Shown: positions 45,218 to 54,319, counted from the first letter of the stretch. The stretch is DNA of 64,000 nt from Armatimonadota bacterium (GCA_018268355.1 JAFDWR010000001.1:1175985-1239984), one strand, 5' to 3'. The notes: generated from the sequence alone by a model not told the origin. Numbers and translations are program-made.

Positions 45218-45240
45218 GGAGTTTGGTTCCTAGCTAGAGA

Positions 45241-47202
45241 CTAGGGAACGTCGGCGACGAAGGTTCGGATGAGGTTCCAAGCACCGCTTCCGACCTGTGC
45301 GCCCTGACCGCGACCGCCCCAGGTTCCGCTAAGGGTGAGCTGGAAGGTCGAGTCGATGCCCGTGCTCGATGCGGTGACCGTCCAGTTGGGGTTCGGCGCC
45401 GCGCCTTGCGAGACGATGTTGCCGTTACCCGAGGTCTGACCACCCGTCTTGCCGGTGAGGAGGACCGTGTGGACGCCGTTGCTCGGAGCCGAGAGCGTCA
45501 TCGCGTGGCCGAACGAGTCAACGAAGCCGGTCGAAACCGTCTTGACTTCGCCGCTAGCGAACGCGATACCGCCAACTGCCGGGGTCGGGCTGAGGATCAC
45601 CTTTGCAGGAGGTCCGTAGACGTCAACCGTGAGCGTGTTGGAGAGGGTGCCACCGAAGTCGGCCTGGACCGTGAACTGACCAGCGATGCTACCAGCGTCA
45701 ACGTTGAGGACCGAACCCGTCGTCGAACCGTTGGTTGCCGGAGCAGCCACCGATCGCGGTGAGGTGTTGTCGGGATCGCCAACCGTGTTCGCGCCAGCCG
45801 CCACCGGGGTGAGCGTCCAAGCGTAGGTTCCGGTCGGTGCCGCAATCGTCTGAGTGTCGATGTCAATCGCACCGGTGACGTTGTACGGGTTCGACGTCTG
45901 GTTGACGTTCGCCGCAAGCGTCGAGGTACCGACGTCAAGTCGAGCCGGACCAGCGATCGTCAGCGAGCTGAGCGGTCGGGTCACAACCACCGAGGCGGTT
46001 CCGACGACGTTGGTGCCCGAGGTGAGCGCATCCACTCGGTTTGCAACGAGCGGGTTGCCAACCTTGTACTTGATGTTGAGGCTGTTGAATCCGCTGTTAC
46101 CCGCAGCGCCGGCCGGGGTCTGGAAGTCGAACGTACCATTGCCGCTCGCGTCCGTCGTGACCGTCGTGGTGCTGAGCGCGCTACCCGAAGCCGGAGCCGG
46201 GTAGTTGTTCTCGACGGTACCGGCGGTGTTGCGGCGTCGAAGCGTGATGTTCTCGTTCGGGACGTTGATGCCTCGACCGTTCTTCACGTTGACCGTGTAG
46301 GCAACGGTGGCTGCACCACCGCTTGCCGGCCAGATCACCGACTGCTCGGCGCTCGGCGTGAAGGCAGCGATGAAGTTCGCTCGGTTACCGTAGCTGTAAA
46401 CCGTGTTGACGGTCGTCGTGAGGCTCGAGTTCTGCGTGATACCGCAGGTGAGGACGACGGCCTGACCTTCAACACCAGCACCACCAACCGTCATGAAGCT
46501 GCCGCTCACCGAGGTGGCGGTCTCCGATGCATTGCTGTTGGTGTCGGTCACGGTCTGGGTCGTGCCCGGGATGACCACGTTGTTCGCGTCGAGAGCAACG
46601 ACGGCGATCTCATAGCGATCGCCCGAGTTTGCGCTCGGAACAATGTTAGGGATAACCGTTGCCGGTGCGCCGAACTTGTTGGCGCCCGAAGGATCGCGAA
46701 CGATGACCTTGAGGGCTGCCGGTGCGCCCGGAGTGTAGGTCGGAGCCTGGAAGCTCAGAACTGCAACCGTGTCGTTGGTGCCCGAGATGCTCTGGTTGGT
46801 CGAAGGAATCGGGGTCTTCGACGAGGTCACGTTGGTGACCGGGTCGGTGTAGGAAAGACCCGTCGCCGAGAAGGTGACCGAGTTACCGTTGTTCAGCTTG
46901 ACGTAAGCCGCAATCTGGTTGCTGCTCGACATCGTGAACGTCTCGCTGTCCGCGCCTCGGGTGATTTCACCGTCAGCGACGTTCAGGGTAAAGGTTCCAC
47001 CCGTCGGAGCGGCGTAGCCAGCAGGAGCGGTTGCGTTACCCGTGACGACGACGTCGGGGGAACCAGCCGGGGTGCTGTTGGTGCTTACCCAGACATAGCC
47101 GACGACGACGCGTCGGATCTGTGCTGAGCCACCGCCGTTATTACAGCCGGCGAGGATGGTGCCCAAAAGTGCGGCACCGCAGAAAAATAAGCTCTTGCGC
47201 AT
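45241..47202 (-). CDS. large surface lipoprotein with Ig-like beta repeats
   Basis: The 653-residue protein has a lipoprotein signal (MRKSLFFCGAALLGTILAGC, lipidated Cys20) followed by Gly/Asn/Ser-rich sequence. The rest is Thr/Val/Ala/Asn-rich beta-sandwich sequence with repeated elements such as TVTFS, GNGTFDFQTPAG, and PAKVILSPTP, in keeping with bacterial Ig-like or invasin-type domains; I cannot name the exact family. A GGAGG lies 11 nt upstream of ATG. A small hairpin (47236-47251) lies in the leader. Role may be adhesion or surface coat. Confidence 0.75.
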   Translation of the reverse strand: MRKSLFFCGAALLGTILAGCNNGGGSAQIRRVVVGYVWVSTNSTPAGSPDVVVTGNATAPAGYAAPTGGTFTLNVADGEITRGADSETFTMSSSNQIAAYVKLNNGNSVTFSATGLSYTDPVTNVTSSKTPIPSTNQSISGTNDTVAVLSFQAPTYTPGAPAALKVIVRDPSGANKFGAPATVIPNIVPSANSGDRYEIAVVALDANNVVIPGTTQTVTDTNSNASETATSVSGSFMTVGGAGVEGQAVVLTCGITQNSSLTTTVNTVYSYGNRANFIAAFTPSAEQSVIWPASGGAATVAYTVNVKNGRGINVPNENITLRRRNTAGTVENNYPAPASGSALSTTTVTTDASGNGTFDFQTPAGAAGNSGFNSLNIKYKVGNPLVANRVDALTSGTNVVGTASVVVTRPLSSLTIAGPARLDVGTSTLAANVNQTSNPYNVTGAIDIDTQTIAAPTGTYAWTLTPVAAGANTVGDPDNTSPRSVAAPATNGSTTGSVLNVDAGSIAGQFTVQADFGGTLSNTLTVDVYGPPAKVILSPTPAVGGIAFASGEVKTVSTGFVDSFGHAMTLSAPSNGVHTVLLTGKTGGQTSGNGNIVSQGAAPNPNWTVTASSTGIDSTFQLTLSGTWGGRGQGAQVGSGAWNLIRTFVADVP

Positions 47203-47415
47203 TCGTTAAATGTCCTCCGTAAACCCCCGGCAGCGCGTGCTTGCGAGCACGAGGTCTACGATAAGCATACTGGTAAGACTGGCAGGTTTGCCGAAGAGTC
47301 GCACCCCTTTTGAAGATTTTCTTCAGCTTTTTGAGCTTTTAACCATCATTCGGCGATGAAGTTCTCGGTCATCTGCAGATTTCCGACCGCCTGCCAATAC
47401 TTGGGGTGAGGGTTT
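47203..47415. other. divergent intergenic region, 213 bp
   Basis: Lies between the 653-aa lipoprotein gene and fliS. It holds a 6-bp hairpin (CGTGCT with AGCACG, 47236-47251) in the lipoprotein mRNA leader. Candidate -10 boxes face both ways, but none is strong. A GGTGAGGG lies just upstream of the fliS ATG and is its likely ribosome-binding site. Confidence 0.4.
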
Positions 47416-47838
47416 ATGACTCAGGGTCGCTTTGTTCAGGAATACCAGAAGAACGCCGTTGTCGGCGCATCGCCTCTCCAACTGGTGATCATGCTCTATG
47501 ATGGAGCACTTCGCGCGATGGAGCTGGGCAAACAAGCCATGTCGCAGAAGGATCTCGAGCGACAGAACAGCTCGATCCAGAAGGCTCAAAAGATCGTTCT
47601 CGAGCTCACTGCTTGCCTTGACCTCAGTCTTGGCGGAGATGTGGCGAAGAACCTCTTTGCGCTTTACACCTACGTTGTCGAACAGCTTGTCGAAGCCAAT
47701 GTCCAAGACAAGCCCGAGCCAATTGACCGGGCAATCAAGGTCATCAGCGACCTTCGCGAGAGCTGGGTTGAACTCGAACGACGGGTTTCGACCGGCGAAG
47801 TTGTTGTGCCGACCAAGCCGACCGCGGCGGCGGCCTAA
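47416..47838 (+). CDS. fliS: flagellar export chaperone FliS
   Basis: FliS binds flagellin in the cytosol and keeps it unfolded. The 140-residue protein has the FliS signature: the N-terminal YQKNAVVGASPLQLVIMLYDGALRAMELG and the later LELTACLDLSLGGDVAKNLFALYTYVVEQLVEAN with LYDYM-type motif, then the E-L-R-E-SW helix. The tail ends in an Ala-rich stretch. It is followed 4 bp later by a FliT-like gene. No flagellin or filament cap gene lies beside them. Confidence 0.92.
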   Translation: MTQGRFVQEYQKNAVVGASPLQLVIMLYDGALRAMELGKQAMSQKDLERQNSSIQKAQKIVLELTACLDLSLGGDVAKNLFALYTYVVEQLVEANVQDKPEPIDRAIKVISDLRESWVELERRVSTGEVVVPTKPTAAAA

Positions 47839-47842
47839 GACG

Positions 47843-48160
47843 ATGAAAGGATCTTTTACCGAACGACTTCTTCTCCTCACGCTCGCTGCTGAGGATGCGG
47901 CCTCCCACGAGAACTGGGATGAGCTCGCTGCCGTTCTCGCCACGCGAGAAGGCGTTATTGCACGGATGGAAATGGACGGCGAGGAGCTTGCTCCCGAGAC
48001 CATGGAGTCGGTTCGCACCGTCGAGGCCCGCATCCAGGGTCACCTCGCCCGCGTTCGACAAGACGCCTATGCCGAGATGCGAAAGGTCCTTTCGGCGGTC
48101 GCTGCGAGCTCCAGGCTGCACCAGAGCGATCCGCAGTCCAGCTTCGAAGCCGCTGGCTAA
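47843..48160 (+). CDS. FliT-like flagellar chaperone (tentative)
   Basis: From ATG 47843 the product is 105 aa, all helical in appearance (MKGSFTERLLLLTLAAEDAAS, then ARMEMDGEELAPETMESVRTVEARIQGHLARVRQDAY). FliT and FlgN chaperones are short helical proteins encoded directly after fliS, and the size and place fit; sequence identity alone is not enough. A longer frame to 47498 overlaps fliS and is not the gene. It ends at a strong terminator. Confidence 0.6.
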   Translation: MKGSFTERLLLLTLAAEDAASHENWDELAAVLATREGVIARMEMDGEELAPETMESVRTVEARIQGHLARVRQDAYAEMRKVLSAVAASSRLHQSDPQSSFEAAG

Positions 48161-48170
48161 ATTGATTTCG

Positions 48171-48215
48171 AAAAGAAAAGGGCCGGGGTCTCGTCGACAC
48201 CGGCCCTTTTCTTTT
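48171..48215. terminator. bidirectional terminator
   Basis: A 16-bp inverted repeat (AAAAGAAAAGGGCCGG and its complement) with a loop of 13 nt lies between the convergent FliT-like gene and the 705-aa gene. T-rich sequence flanks it on both strands. Confidence 0.88.
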
Positions 48216-48230
48216 TCCGAAGGATGTTCC

Positions 48231-50348
48231 TTAGAACCGAACCATCAGCTGGTCGATCGTCAGGTTGTACGGCTGGGCCACGCTCGGCGGCCGAGTCGTC
48301 GGGTTGGGTCGCGAAGCTCGGAAGAGCATTCGAACCTGTCCACCTGCATTGACGTACGGCTGGAAGCGCGACGGCTGGATCTTGAAGCTAAGGTCCTGCT
48401 GGGCGCTCGTCAGGTTGAACGAGCTGAAGAGCACGTAGCGGTTCTGCGACCAGTTCCAGAGGAACATGTTGGCCTGCACACCCGTCGCGGCTGCCATCTT
48501 GAACTGGAAGGCCACTTCGAGAACCTGGCTCATGTTGCCCGTGAACATGGTGCCGTTGATTTCAGTCGATGCGATTTGTCCCCAACCCTGAACGAGGCTG
48601 GAAGCAATCACATAGTTGTCGCCATCCTGCGTCTGCAGGCTGGTGGGAACCGTTCCGCCCGTGTTCGTTCCGTTCGGAACGGTCAGCGAGTTGATGGTCC
48701 AAGCGTTTCGATCAAACGCGGTGAACGCGAAGTTGTCGGTCGTCCAGAGACCACTGACATCCCATCGCTCTGCCGAACCCCAGAAGGTGAAGCCGTCCAC
48801 CGAGTCGACGCAACAACCGAAGTAGTCGCCGTATCGGAGGGGGCTGCTCAGGCTGGGCGGAAGAAGGTTGACGGGAGGCTCACCCAGGCTCGCATTCACG
48901 AGCGTCGGCTGAGTCATCGCACCGAGCGCGTCCGTATCGACACGAGTCGAGTACATCTGGTCGCCCGGATTCGTCACGCTGGAGCGTGCATAAACGATCG
49001 CATAGCAGTTGAGGCTATTGATCGAGATCTGCGGCATGAAGTAGTTCTCGTCGCCGGTGGGGACGATCGAACCGCTTTGGGCAAGGGTCGGCGCACCGCT
49101 GACGGGCCAGGTGCCCGGTCGAACGTCGTACCAGCGGACGACACCTTGGCCGCCGCTAGGTCCACCTGCGACCGTGTGAGCGGTCACGATGCGACCATTG
49201 CGCATTTCTGCGCCCATGAATCGCGAGCTAAGCGAGTCGAGCGTATTGTTGCCCGTGGTTTCCATGCCACCCGCACCGTTGTAGTTCGGGATCGCCACAT
49301 TCGACGAAGTGCGCGTGAACGATGCCGTTGCCGGACTCGTGTACGCCCAGAGCTTCACGAATCGTGAAGGAGGCGTGGGCGGCGGGTTACCAACCGTGAA
49401 CGACTCAACACCAAAGAGGCGAGTTTGCGCTGCGTCGGCGCATCGAACGAACTGAAGCGTGAACGCCTGCGGGAAGTCGAGTCGAACCGTCGGGGTGAAA
49501 CCGCTATTCAACGACGACTTCGGAACGAGCATGACTTCGGTGAATCCGGTGAACGCGGGACCATCGGGCGGAGCAACGTTATCGAAGAGCGAAGCACCAA
49601 CGGCGATGACGTCCTTGTTGTAGCCAAGCGTCGGATAGTCGGTCCAGAGGCCCGGATCCGTCGTTCCCGGCAGGGGAGCGATGAAGCTGTTGGCCGCAAA
49701 GACCTTCCACGTACCCGTCGGGTCCGTGGTGTTCGAAATCGCGAACATGATGTAACCGTCTTGGGCGTTGCCGGAAGTGTCGCTTCCAAGCACGTCCATG
49801 ATGATCACGTACTTCTGCATGTGGACGTCGAAGTAGCATCGCGGGTCGAAGCCGCCGTACGAAAGGGCCGAATTGAAGCCACGACCCCAAATCGGACCAA
49901 AGAGGCCAGCGTTCCCATCGAGGTCGCGCAGAACGAGTTCTCGGCCGTCGAGCTTGCGGTAGACCGCAAATCGAGTGTTGACCGTCTGCACGATGTGCGA
50001 CGGACCGACGGCGACGTCGATGTCGGGCGGCACGAAGCCGGTGAAGCCCATGCCAACGTAGTTGCGGACGACCGCAGAGCGGTTGACCGCAAGCTTTTGC
50101 ACGGCAAGAGTTTCAATGCCGCCTCGGCTGTTCGTCGCTTGCTGATTTCGCTCGACGCTTCGGCTGGCTTCGTTCTCGTTGACGACTCGGTTCAGACGGA
50201 CCGTGCGGTCGATCTGGGGAACCATCTTCGAAACATCCACCGTGAAGGCTTGAGGTGTCAGCGTGCGACGAGCAGGCGGCTGAATGCGCCCAAAGCTCGG
50301 CAACGCAAGCGCGGTCAACAGGACCGCGAGGAGTGAACGACTATGCAT
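48231..50348 (-). CDS. large secreted protein, 705 aa, family not recognised
   Basis: ATG 50348 gives MHSRSLLAVLLTALALPSFGRI, a signal peptide cleaved near residue 20. The remainder is rich in Gly, Asn, Thr and aromatic residues with beta-rich repeats. GFVPPDIDVAVGPSHIVQTVN resembles a domain often found in secreted exported proteins of this type, and DYFGCCVDSVDGFTFWGSAERWD lies in the middle. A C-terminal jelly-roll-like part is likely. A longer frame to 50591 crosses the prfB start and is not used. TATACT at 50379-50384 is a likely -10. Function unknown. Confidence 0.7.
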   Translation of the reverse strand: MHSRSLLAVLLTALALPSFGRIQPPARRTLTPQAFTVDVSKMVPQIDRTVRLNRVVNENEASRSVERNQQATNSRGGIETLAVQKLAVNRSAVVRNYVGMGFTGFVPPDIDVAVGPSHIVQTVNTRFAVYRKLDGRELVLRDLDGNAGLFGPIWGRGFNSALSYGGFDPRCYFDVHMQKYVIIMDVLGSDTSGNAQDGYIMFAISNTTDPTGTWKVFAANSFIAPLPGTTDPGLWTDYPTLGYNKDVIAVGASLFDNVAPPDGPAFTGFTEVMLVPKSSLNSGFTPTVRLDFPQAFTLQFVRCADAAQTRLFGVESFTVGNPPPTPPSRFVKLWAYTSPATASFTRTSSNVAIPNYNGAGGMETTGNNTLDSLSSRFMGAEMRNGRIVTAHTVAGGPSGGQGVVRWYDVRPGTWPVSGAPTLAQSGSIVPTGDENYFMPQISINSLNCYAIVYARSSVTNPGDQMYSTRVDTDALGAMTQPTLVNASLGEPPVNLLPPSLSSPLRYGDYFGCCVDSVDGFTFWGSAERWDVSGLWTTDNFAFTAFDRNAWTINSLTVPNGTNTGGTVPTSLQTQDGDNYVIASSLVQGWGQIASTEINGTMFTGNMSQVLEVAFQFKMAAATGVQANMFLWNWSQNRYVLFSSFNLTSAQQDLSFKIQPSRFQPYVNAGGQVRMLFRASRPNPTTRPPSVAQPYNLTIDQLMVRF

Positions 50349-50429
50349 ATCTAATTTTCCGTCCCTCGGATTAAGGCTAGTATACGGATCATCTCGCGAG
50401 TTCGCACCACTTCGACGAAAATCTCCAGG

Positions 50430-50435
50430 TAAATT
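50430..50435 (+). promoter_or_regulatory. -10 box of prfB, leaderless arrangement
   Basis: TAAATT lies 7 nt upstream of ATG 50443; no Shine-Dalgarno is between them. Confidence 0.5.
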
Positions 50436-50442
50436 TTCCCCT

Positions 50443-51559
50443 ATGCTGACACTTGAACAGCAGGAAGCGCTGTCTAAGTCTCGTACGAGATTGGACGCTA
50501 TTAGGGGGCATCTTTGACGGTCCCCGCATCCTGGTAGAAATACGAGATTTGGAGGAACTGTCCTCCCAACCCACCTTTTGGGACGACCCAACCGAGGCCA
50601 ACAAGAAGCTCCAGAAGCTCTCGAGGCTGCGAAACGTCCTCGAACCGCTCGACAAACTCTCGAAGACCGAAAGTGACATTTCGGAGATGTACGAGATGCT
50701 CAAGCTCGAGCCATCCGCCGAAATCGAGGCCGAAACCGACTCGATGGCGATCCAGTTCCTCAAGGAGCTTGACGCCTATGAGTTGCAAACACTCCTCAAT
50801 GGCGAGCACGACAGCCGTAACGCGATCGTCGAAATCAACGCCGGCGCCGGTGGGACGGAAGCGACCGACTGGGCCTCGATGCTCTACCGCATGTACATGC
50901 GCTGGACTCAATTGAAGGGTTACAAGGTCGAACTGCTCGGCGAAACCGAAGGCGACCAAACCGGCTACCGGTCGGTCCAGTTCCAGGTCACGGGTGACAA
51001 CGCCTATGGCTACTTTAAGGCCGAGAACGGCGTCCACCGCCTCGTTCGCATCTCGCCGTTCGATGCCGCTTCGCGCCGCCACACGAGCTTCGTCAAGGTG
51101 GAAGTCCTGCCGGAAATCGAAGCCGGTGAGGTCCAGATCAACCCCGACGACCTGAAGGTCGAGACCCTCCGCGCCGGTGGCGCGGGTGGTCAGCACGTCA
51201 ACAAGACGGAATCCGCGGTTCGAATCACCCACATTCCCACCGGAATCGTCGTTTCGTGTCAGAACGACCGGTCCCAGCACCAAAATCGCGATTCCGCGAT
51301 GAAGGTTCTCGCCGCTCGGCTTGCCGAGCTGGAGCGAAAGAACATGGACGAGAAGATGAGGGCGCTACGCGGTGACACCGGTCCTGCCGAATGGGGACGC
51401 CAGATTCGCTCGTACGTGATGCAACCCTACACGATGGTGAAGGATCACCGAACTGGGTATGAGACCGGAAACGTCACAGGGGTGATGGACGGCGAAATTG
51501 ATGGTTTCATCGAAGCCTTCCTTCGTAGCAATCCTTCCCCCGACGCGTTCATCGAATAA
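50443..51559 (+). CDS. prfB: peptide chain release factor 2, with programmed +1 frameshift
   Basis: RF2 releases peptides at UGA and UAA. Frame one runs from ATG 50443 for 24 codons ([18 protein letters not shown] onward) to TGA at 50515-50517. The site has a strong internal Shine-Dalgarno AGGGGG, then CAT, then CTT TGA C. Shifting +1 at CTT reads GAC at 50516 and continues [15 protein letters not shown] to the stop at 51559, for 371 residues in total. The codon-recognition SPF (RISPFD) and the GGQ catalytic motif ([15 protein letters not shown]) are in frame two. A short termination frame occurs when RF2 is plentiful: classical autoregulation. Two bases separate it from the next gene. Confidence 0.97.
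50503..50520 (+). promoter_or_regulatory. RF2 programmed frameshift site
   Basis: AGGGGG (50503-50508), CAT (50509-50511), CTT (50512-50514) and TGA-C (50515-50518). The Shine-Dalgarno to slippery-codon spacing is 3 nt, as in the canonical E. coli site. Confidence 0.95.
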
Positions 51560-51561
51560 CT

Positions 51562-53127
51562 ATGCTTCTCTCACTCCTCGTCGCCGGAGCCCTTGCGCAG
51601 ACCCCGGCCGGATTGCCTCCGGCCGCGCGTCCCGATTGGTCTCGCCGGGTCTTCCGGGTCACGGAGCTGATGAGCAAGGGCGACTTTGCCGCCGCTGCTT
51701 CCGACCTTGAGCTCGCGCCCTCCTTTCAACCCAAAATTGAATGGGACTGGAGTTCGGTGCCGGAGGCCGATCGCAAGTCGTGGCTCGACGCCCGTGCTAA
51801 AGCGGTAGCGAGCTGGAAGAAGGTCCTTCCCGAACTCGAGCCGACCTTCGGCTCGGCGGCAACGGGCCTTAAGGTGACGTTCTCAACCGAGTTGCCCGGC
51901 GGCCCTGTGCTCGTGAAGGCGAGCGAATCGGGGCTCAGCATCACGATTAGCCTGCGTCGCGGCACTCCAACGACGCCGGTCGCCTTCTCCACCGCATCCA
52001 ACGACCTCATGTATGCCCTCGGGGTGGTGCTTGGGATCGACGATTCCCCTTCCCCGGGGACCGTGATGCGTCGAACCGGCCTCGCCCAAGAGACCGAGCT
52101 CGTGGTGGGATCGACCGAGGCCTACACCGCGCGGCGAAACATCGAGCTCGCCGACGAACTGCGCGCTCAGGTTCAAAACAAGGTCAAGCGCGGCGCGATC
52201 CGGCCGGTGCTCTTCTTCGATCCAAAGGTCGTCGATAAGGGCCAAGTCAGCCAAGGGGACCGACTTCCCTTCTCGATCCAGCTCACCAATCCCGGCAAGT
52301 CGACCCTCGAATACCGGTTCTTGCCCGATTGCGGCTGCTTTAGCTACACCCCGCCCGGAAAGCTCGAACCCGGGGAGAGCAAGCTCGTTCCGGTTCAGGT
52401 CGACACGACGGCGTTCTTCGGCGAACTCCGCCACAAGCTGTACATCCAAACCAACGACCCCGACCAACCCTCTGCGGCGGTCGAGTTCTCGGCTTATGTC
52501 CAGCCGCGCTATCGCTTCCTCTGGAAGAACCCGACTCCGGTGCTCGTCGCCGACGAAAAGCCGGTCACCGCAACCGCCTACCTCTTCTTCCCCAGCGGCA
52601 CCATTCCACAGCTCCAGCGGGCAGTTTTTGCGGGACCTTCGGGTTCGGTCAAGTTCAAGCCGTGGAAGGGCCAACTCGCTGATCCGGGCATGAAGGAAAC
52701 CGCCAAGCTGCGGCAGGGCTACGAGGTCACCGTCACTTTTGATCCCAAGGGCGCATACGGTCAGTCCGGATTTGTCATCGACGCCTACCTCGACGACCCC
52801 GTCTTCCGCGTGGTGCGGCTGAGCCAGATTTTCCAGAACGGGATCGCCGCGCTCCCCGCCCAGGTCTATCTCGGCGAGGCAACCGGCCCGCGTGAAGGCT
52901 CGTTCCTCGTGACGCGGCCCGGAAAGCCGTTCAAGGTGCTTCGCGTGAGCTGTGATTCGCCGAACTTCAAGTTCGAAAAGGTCCTCCAAGCCGATGGCGA
53001 CTGGCGGATTTCGGTTCGCTACGACGGTAAGGCCAGCTCTGGCATGCAGACGGCGGTCGCGGTTGTCGTCACCGACGATCCGAAGCAAAAGCAGATCCGC
53101 GTGCCCGTCCAGGTGCTCGTCCCGTGA
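51562..53127 (+). CDS. exported DUF1573-type protein with degenerate metzincin-like motif
   Basis: The 521-residue protein has an N-terminal signal peptide (LLSLLVAGALAQ). At 147-169 the sequence NDLMYALGVVLGIDDS then PSPGTVM lines up with the matrixin active-site pattern HExxHALGxxH...S-M, but all the zinc ligands are replaced, so this would be an inactive relic. From about 215 a DUF1573 immunoglobulin-like domain follows (GDRLPFSIQLTNPGKSTLEY, DCGCF at 256-260, then a second repeat around 440). It is coupled to the next gene (GTGA overlap) and starts 2 bp after prfB. Confidence 0.78.
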   Translation: MLLSLLVAGALAQTPAGLPPAARPDWSRRVFRVTELMSKGDFAAAASDLELAPSFQPKIEWDWSSVPEADRKSWLDARAKAVASWKKVLPELEPTFGSAATGLKVTFSTELPGGPVLVKASESGLSITISLRRGTPTTPVAFSTASNDLMYALGVVLGIDDSPSPGTVMRRTGLAQETELVVGSTEAYTARRNIELADELRAQVQNKVKRGAIRPVLFFDPKVVDKGQVSQGDRLPFSIQLTNPGKSTLEYRFLPDCGCFSYTPPGKLEPGESKLVPVQVDTTAFFGELRHKLYIQTNDPDQPSAAVEFSAYVQPRYRFLWKNPTPVLVADEKPVTATAYLFFPSGTIPQLQRAVFAGPSGSVKFKPWKGQLADPGMKETAKLRQGYEVTVTFDPKGAYGQSGFVIDAYLDDPVFRVVRLSQIFQNGIAALPAQVYLGEATGPREGSFLVTRPGKPFKVLRVSCDSPNFKFEKVLQADGDWRISVRYDGKASSGMQTAVAVVVTDDPKQKQIRVPVQVLVP

Positions 53128-54305
53128 TCCGCTGGGCGCTGCCCCTCGCCGGGGTGACGGCCCTTGCCCTCGCGGCGGGGTTCCGGTCGAGCGCGCCCGT
53201 GACGGTGGTGATCGGTGGAAATTCCTCGGGAGTTCTTTCGCCCTGCGGTTGCACAGCCCCGATGTCCGGCGGCATCAAGCGTAAGGCGCAATATGTCCGC
53301 AGCCTCGGCCCTCGAGCGATGTACCTTGAGAGCGGCGCTCAGATTCGCGGGACCGCACGCCAAGACGTGATCAAGGCCGAGACCCTCTCTGAAGCGTTCG
53401 CTTCGATGGGAGCGCGCGCGGTCGCGATCGGCCCCACCGAGTTTGCGGCAGGCGCGGGCCTCGTCCTCACGATGAACAACCTCTCGAAAGGGGCGGTGCT
53501 GTCAAGCGACGGCACCTTTGGTGCGCCGAGTGGCGTCCGCGACCTCGGCGAGCTCGAGGTCGTCGTGGCGGGCCCGGCTGATGCGTCCCTTCCGCCCGCC
53601 ACCGACAAGCCGCGCGTCATTCTCTTTGATGGAGGGCTGAGCGAGGCGAAGTCCAGTGCAGCGGCAAAATCGCAGCCCGCGCTCATCGTCTTCCAGTCTC
53701 AGGGCGACCCAGTCGAGGAGCCGACCGTCGAGAACGGCGTTACCTACGTTTCCCCCGGCGACAAGGGCCGGATGCTGATCTCGCTGACGCTCGATGGCCG
53801 CACGGTCGGCAGCTTCCAACGAATCACGCTGGGACCCGAAGTGCCCGACGATCCCCAGGTGAAGCGGCTCTACCAGACCTACCTCAGCCGGATCACCACC
53901 GAAGACCTCCTCGGCAAGACCCTCCGCACCTCAAACGCGGCCTTTGTGGGAAGCAAGGCCTGCGCGTCGTGCCACGGCATCACCTATCAGAAGTGGAAAA
54001 CCACCAAGCACGCCGATGCCTACCACTCGATTGAGGCGGTCGGCCATGGCCGCGATCCCGATTGCGTGAGCTGCCATGTCGTCGGAGTGACCAGCACCAA
54101 GGGCTTCCTCAGCCGAGCAAAAACGCCCGGACTCGCCAACGTCGGCTGTGAGAACTGCCACGGCGCAGGCCGGAATCACGCCAAGAACCCGAAGAAGTTC
54201 AAGTTGAGCAAAGGCGGCGAGAGGACCTGCCTGAGCTGTCACACCCCGGAAAACAGTCCAAACTTCGCCTTCCAGGAATACTGGAAGCGAATCCAGCACC
54301 GCTAA
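53124..54305 (+). CDS. tetraheme cytochrome c with N-terminal nucleotidase-like domain
   Basis: GTG 53124 overlaps the previous stop. The 393-residue protein has a signal peptide (about 1-22). The N-terminal half (25-240) has SGVLSPCGCT with a CGC at 41-43 and looks like the metallophosphatase/5'-nucleotidase-like part seen in some multiheme proteins; the catalytic metal residues are not clear. The C-terminal half has four CxxCH motifs: CASCH 280-284, CVSCH 314-318, CENCH 342-346, CLSCH 369-373, plus extra histidines for axial ligation. Likely a periplasmic electron carrier of the cytochrome c554 type. Confidence 0.88.
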   Translation: MIRWALPLAGVTALALAAGFRSSAPVTVVIGGNSSGVLSPCGCTAPMSGGIKRKAQYVRSLGPRAMYLESGAQIRGTARQDVIKAETLSEAFASMGARAVAIGPTEFAAGAGLVLTMNNLSKGAVLSSDGTFGAPSGVRDLGELEVVVAGPADASLPPATDKPRVILFDGGLSEAKSSAAAKSQPALIVFQSQGDPVEEPTVENGVTYVSPGDKGRMLISLTLDGRTVGSFQRITLGPEVPDDPQVKRLYQTYLSRITTEDLLGKTLRTSNAAFVGSKACASCHGITYQKWKTTKHADAYHSIEAVGHGRDPDCVSCHVVGVTSTKGFLSRAKTPGLANVGCENCHGAGRNHAKNPKKFKLSKGGERTCLSCHTPENSPNFAFQEYWKRIQHR

Positions 54306-54319
54306 CCGCGCGAAACAGT

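Noticed and set aside
47275..47300. Possible sigma-54 promoter upstream of fliS (TGGCAGGTTTGCC)
   Set aside because: The GG-GC spacing is 7 nt, not 10, so it does not fit a -24/-12 element.
47498..48160. 220-codon frame through fliS
   Set aside because: The first half overlaps fliS in another frame; the real gene starts at ATG 47843.
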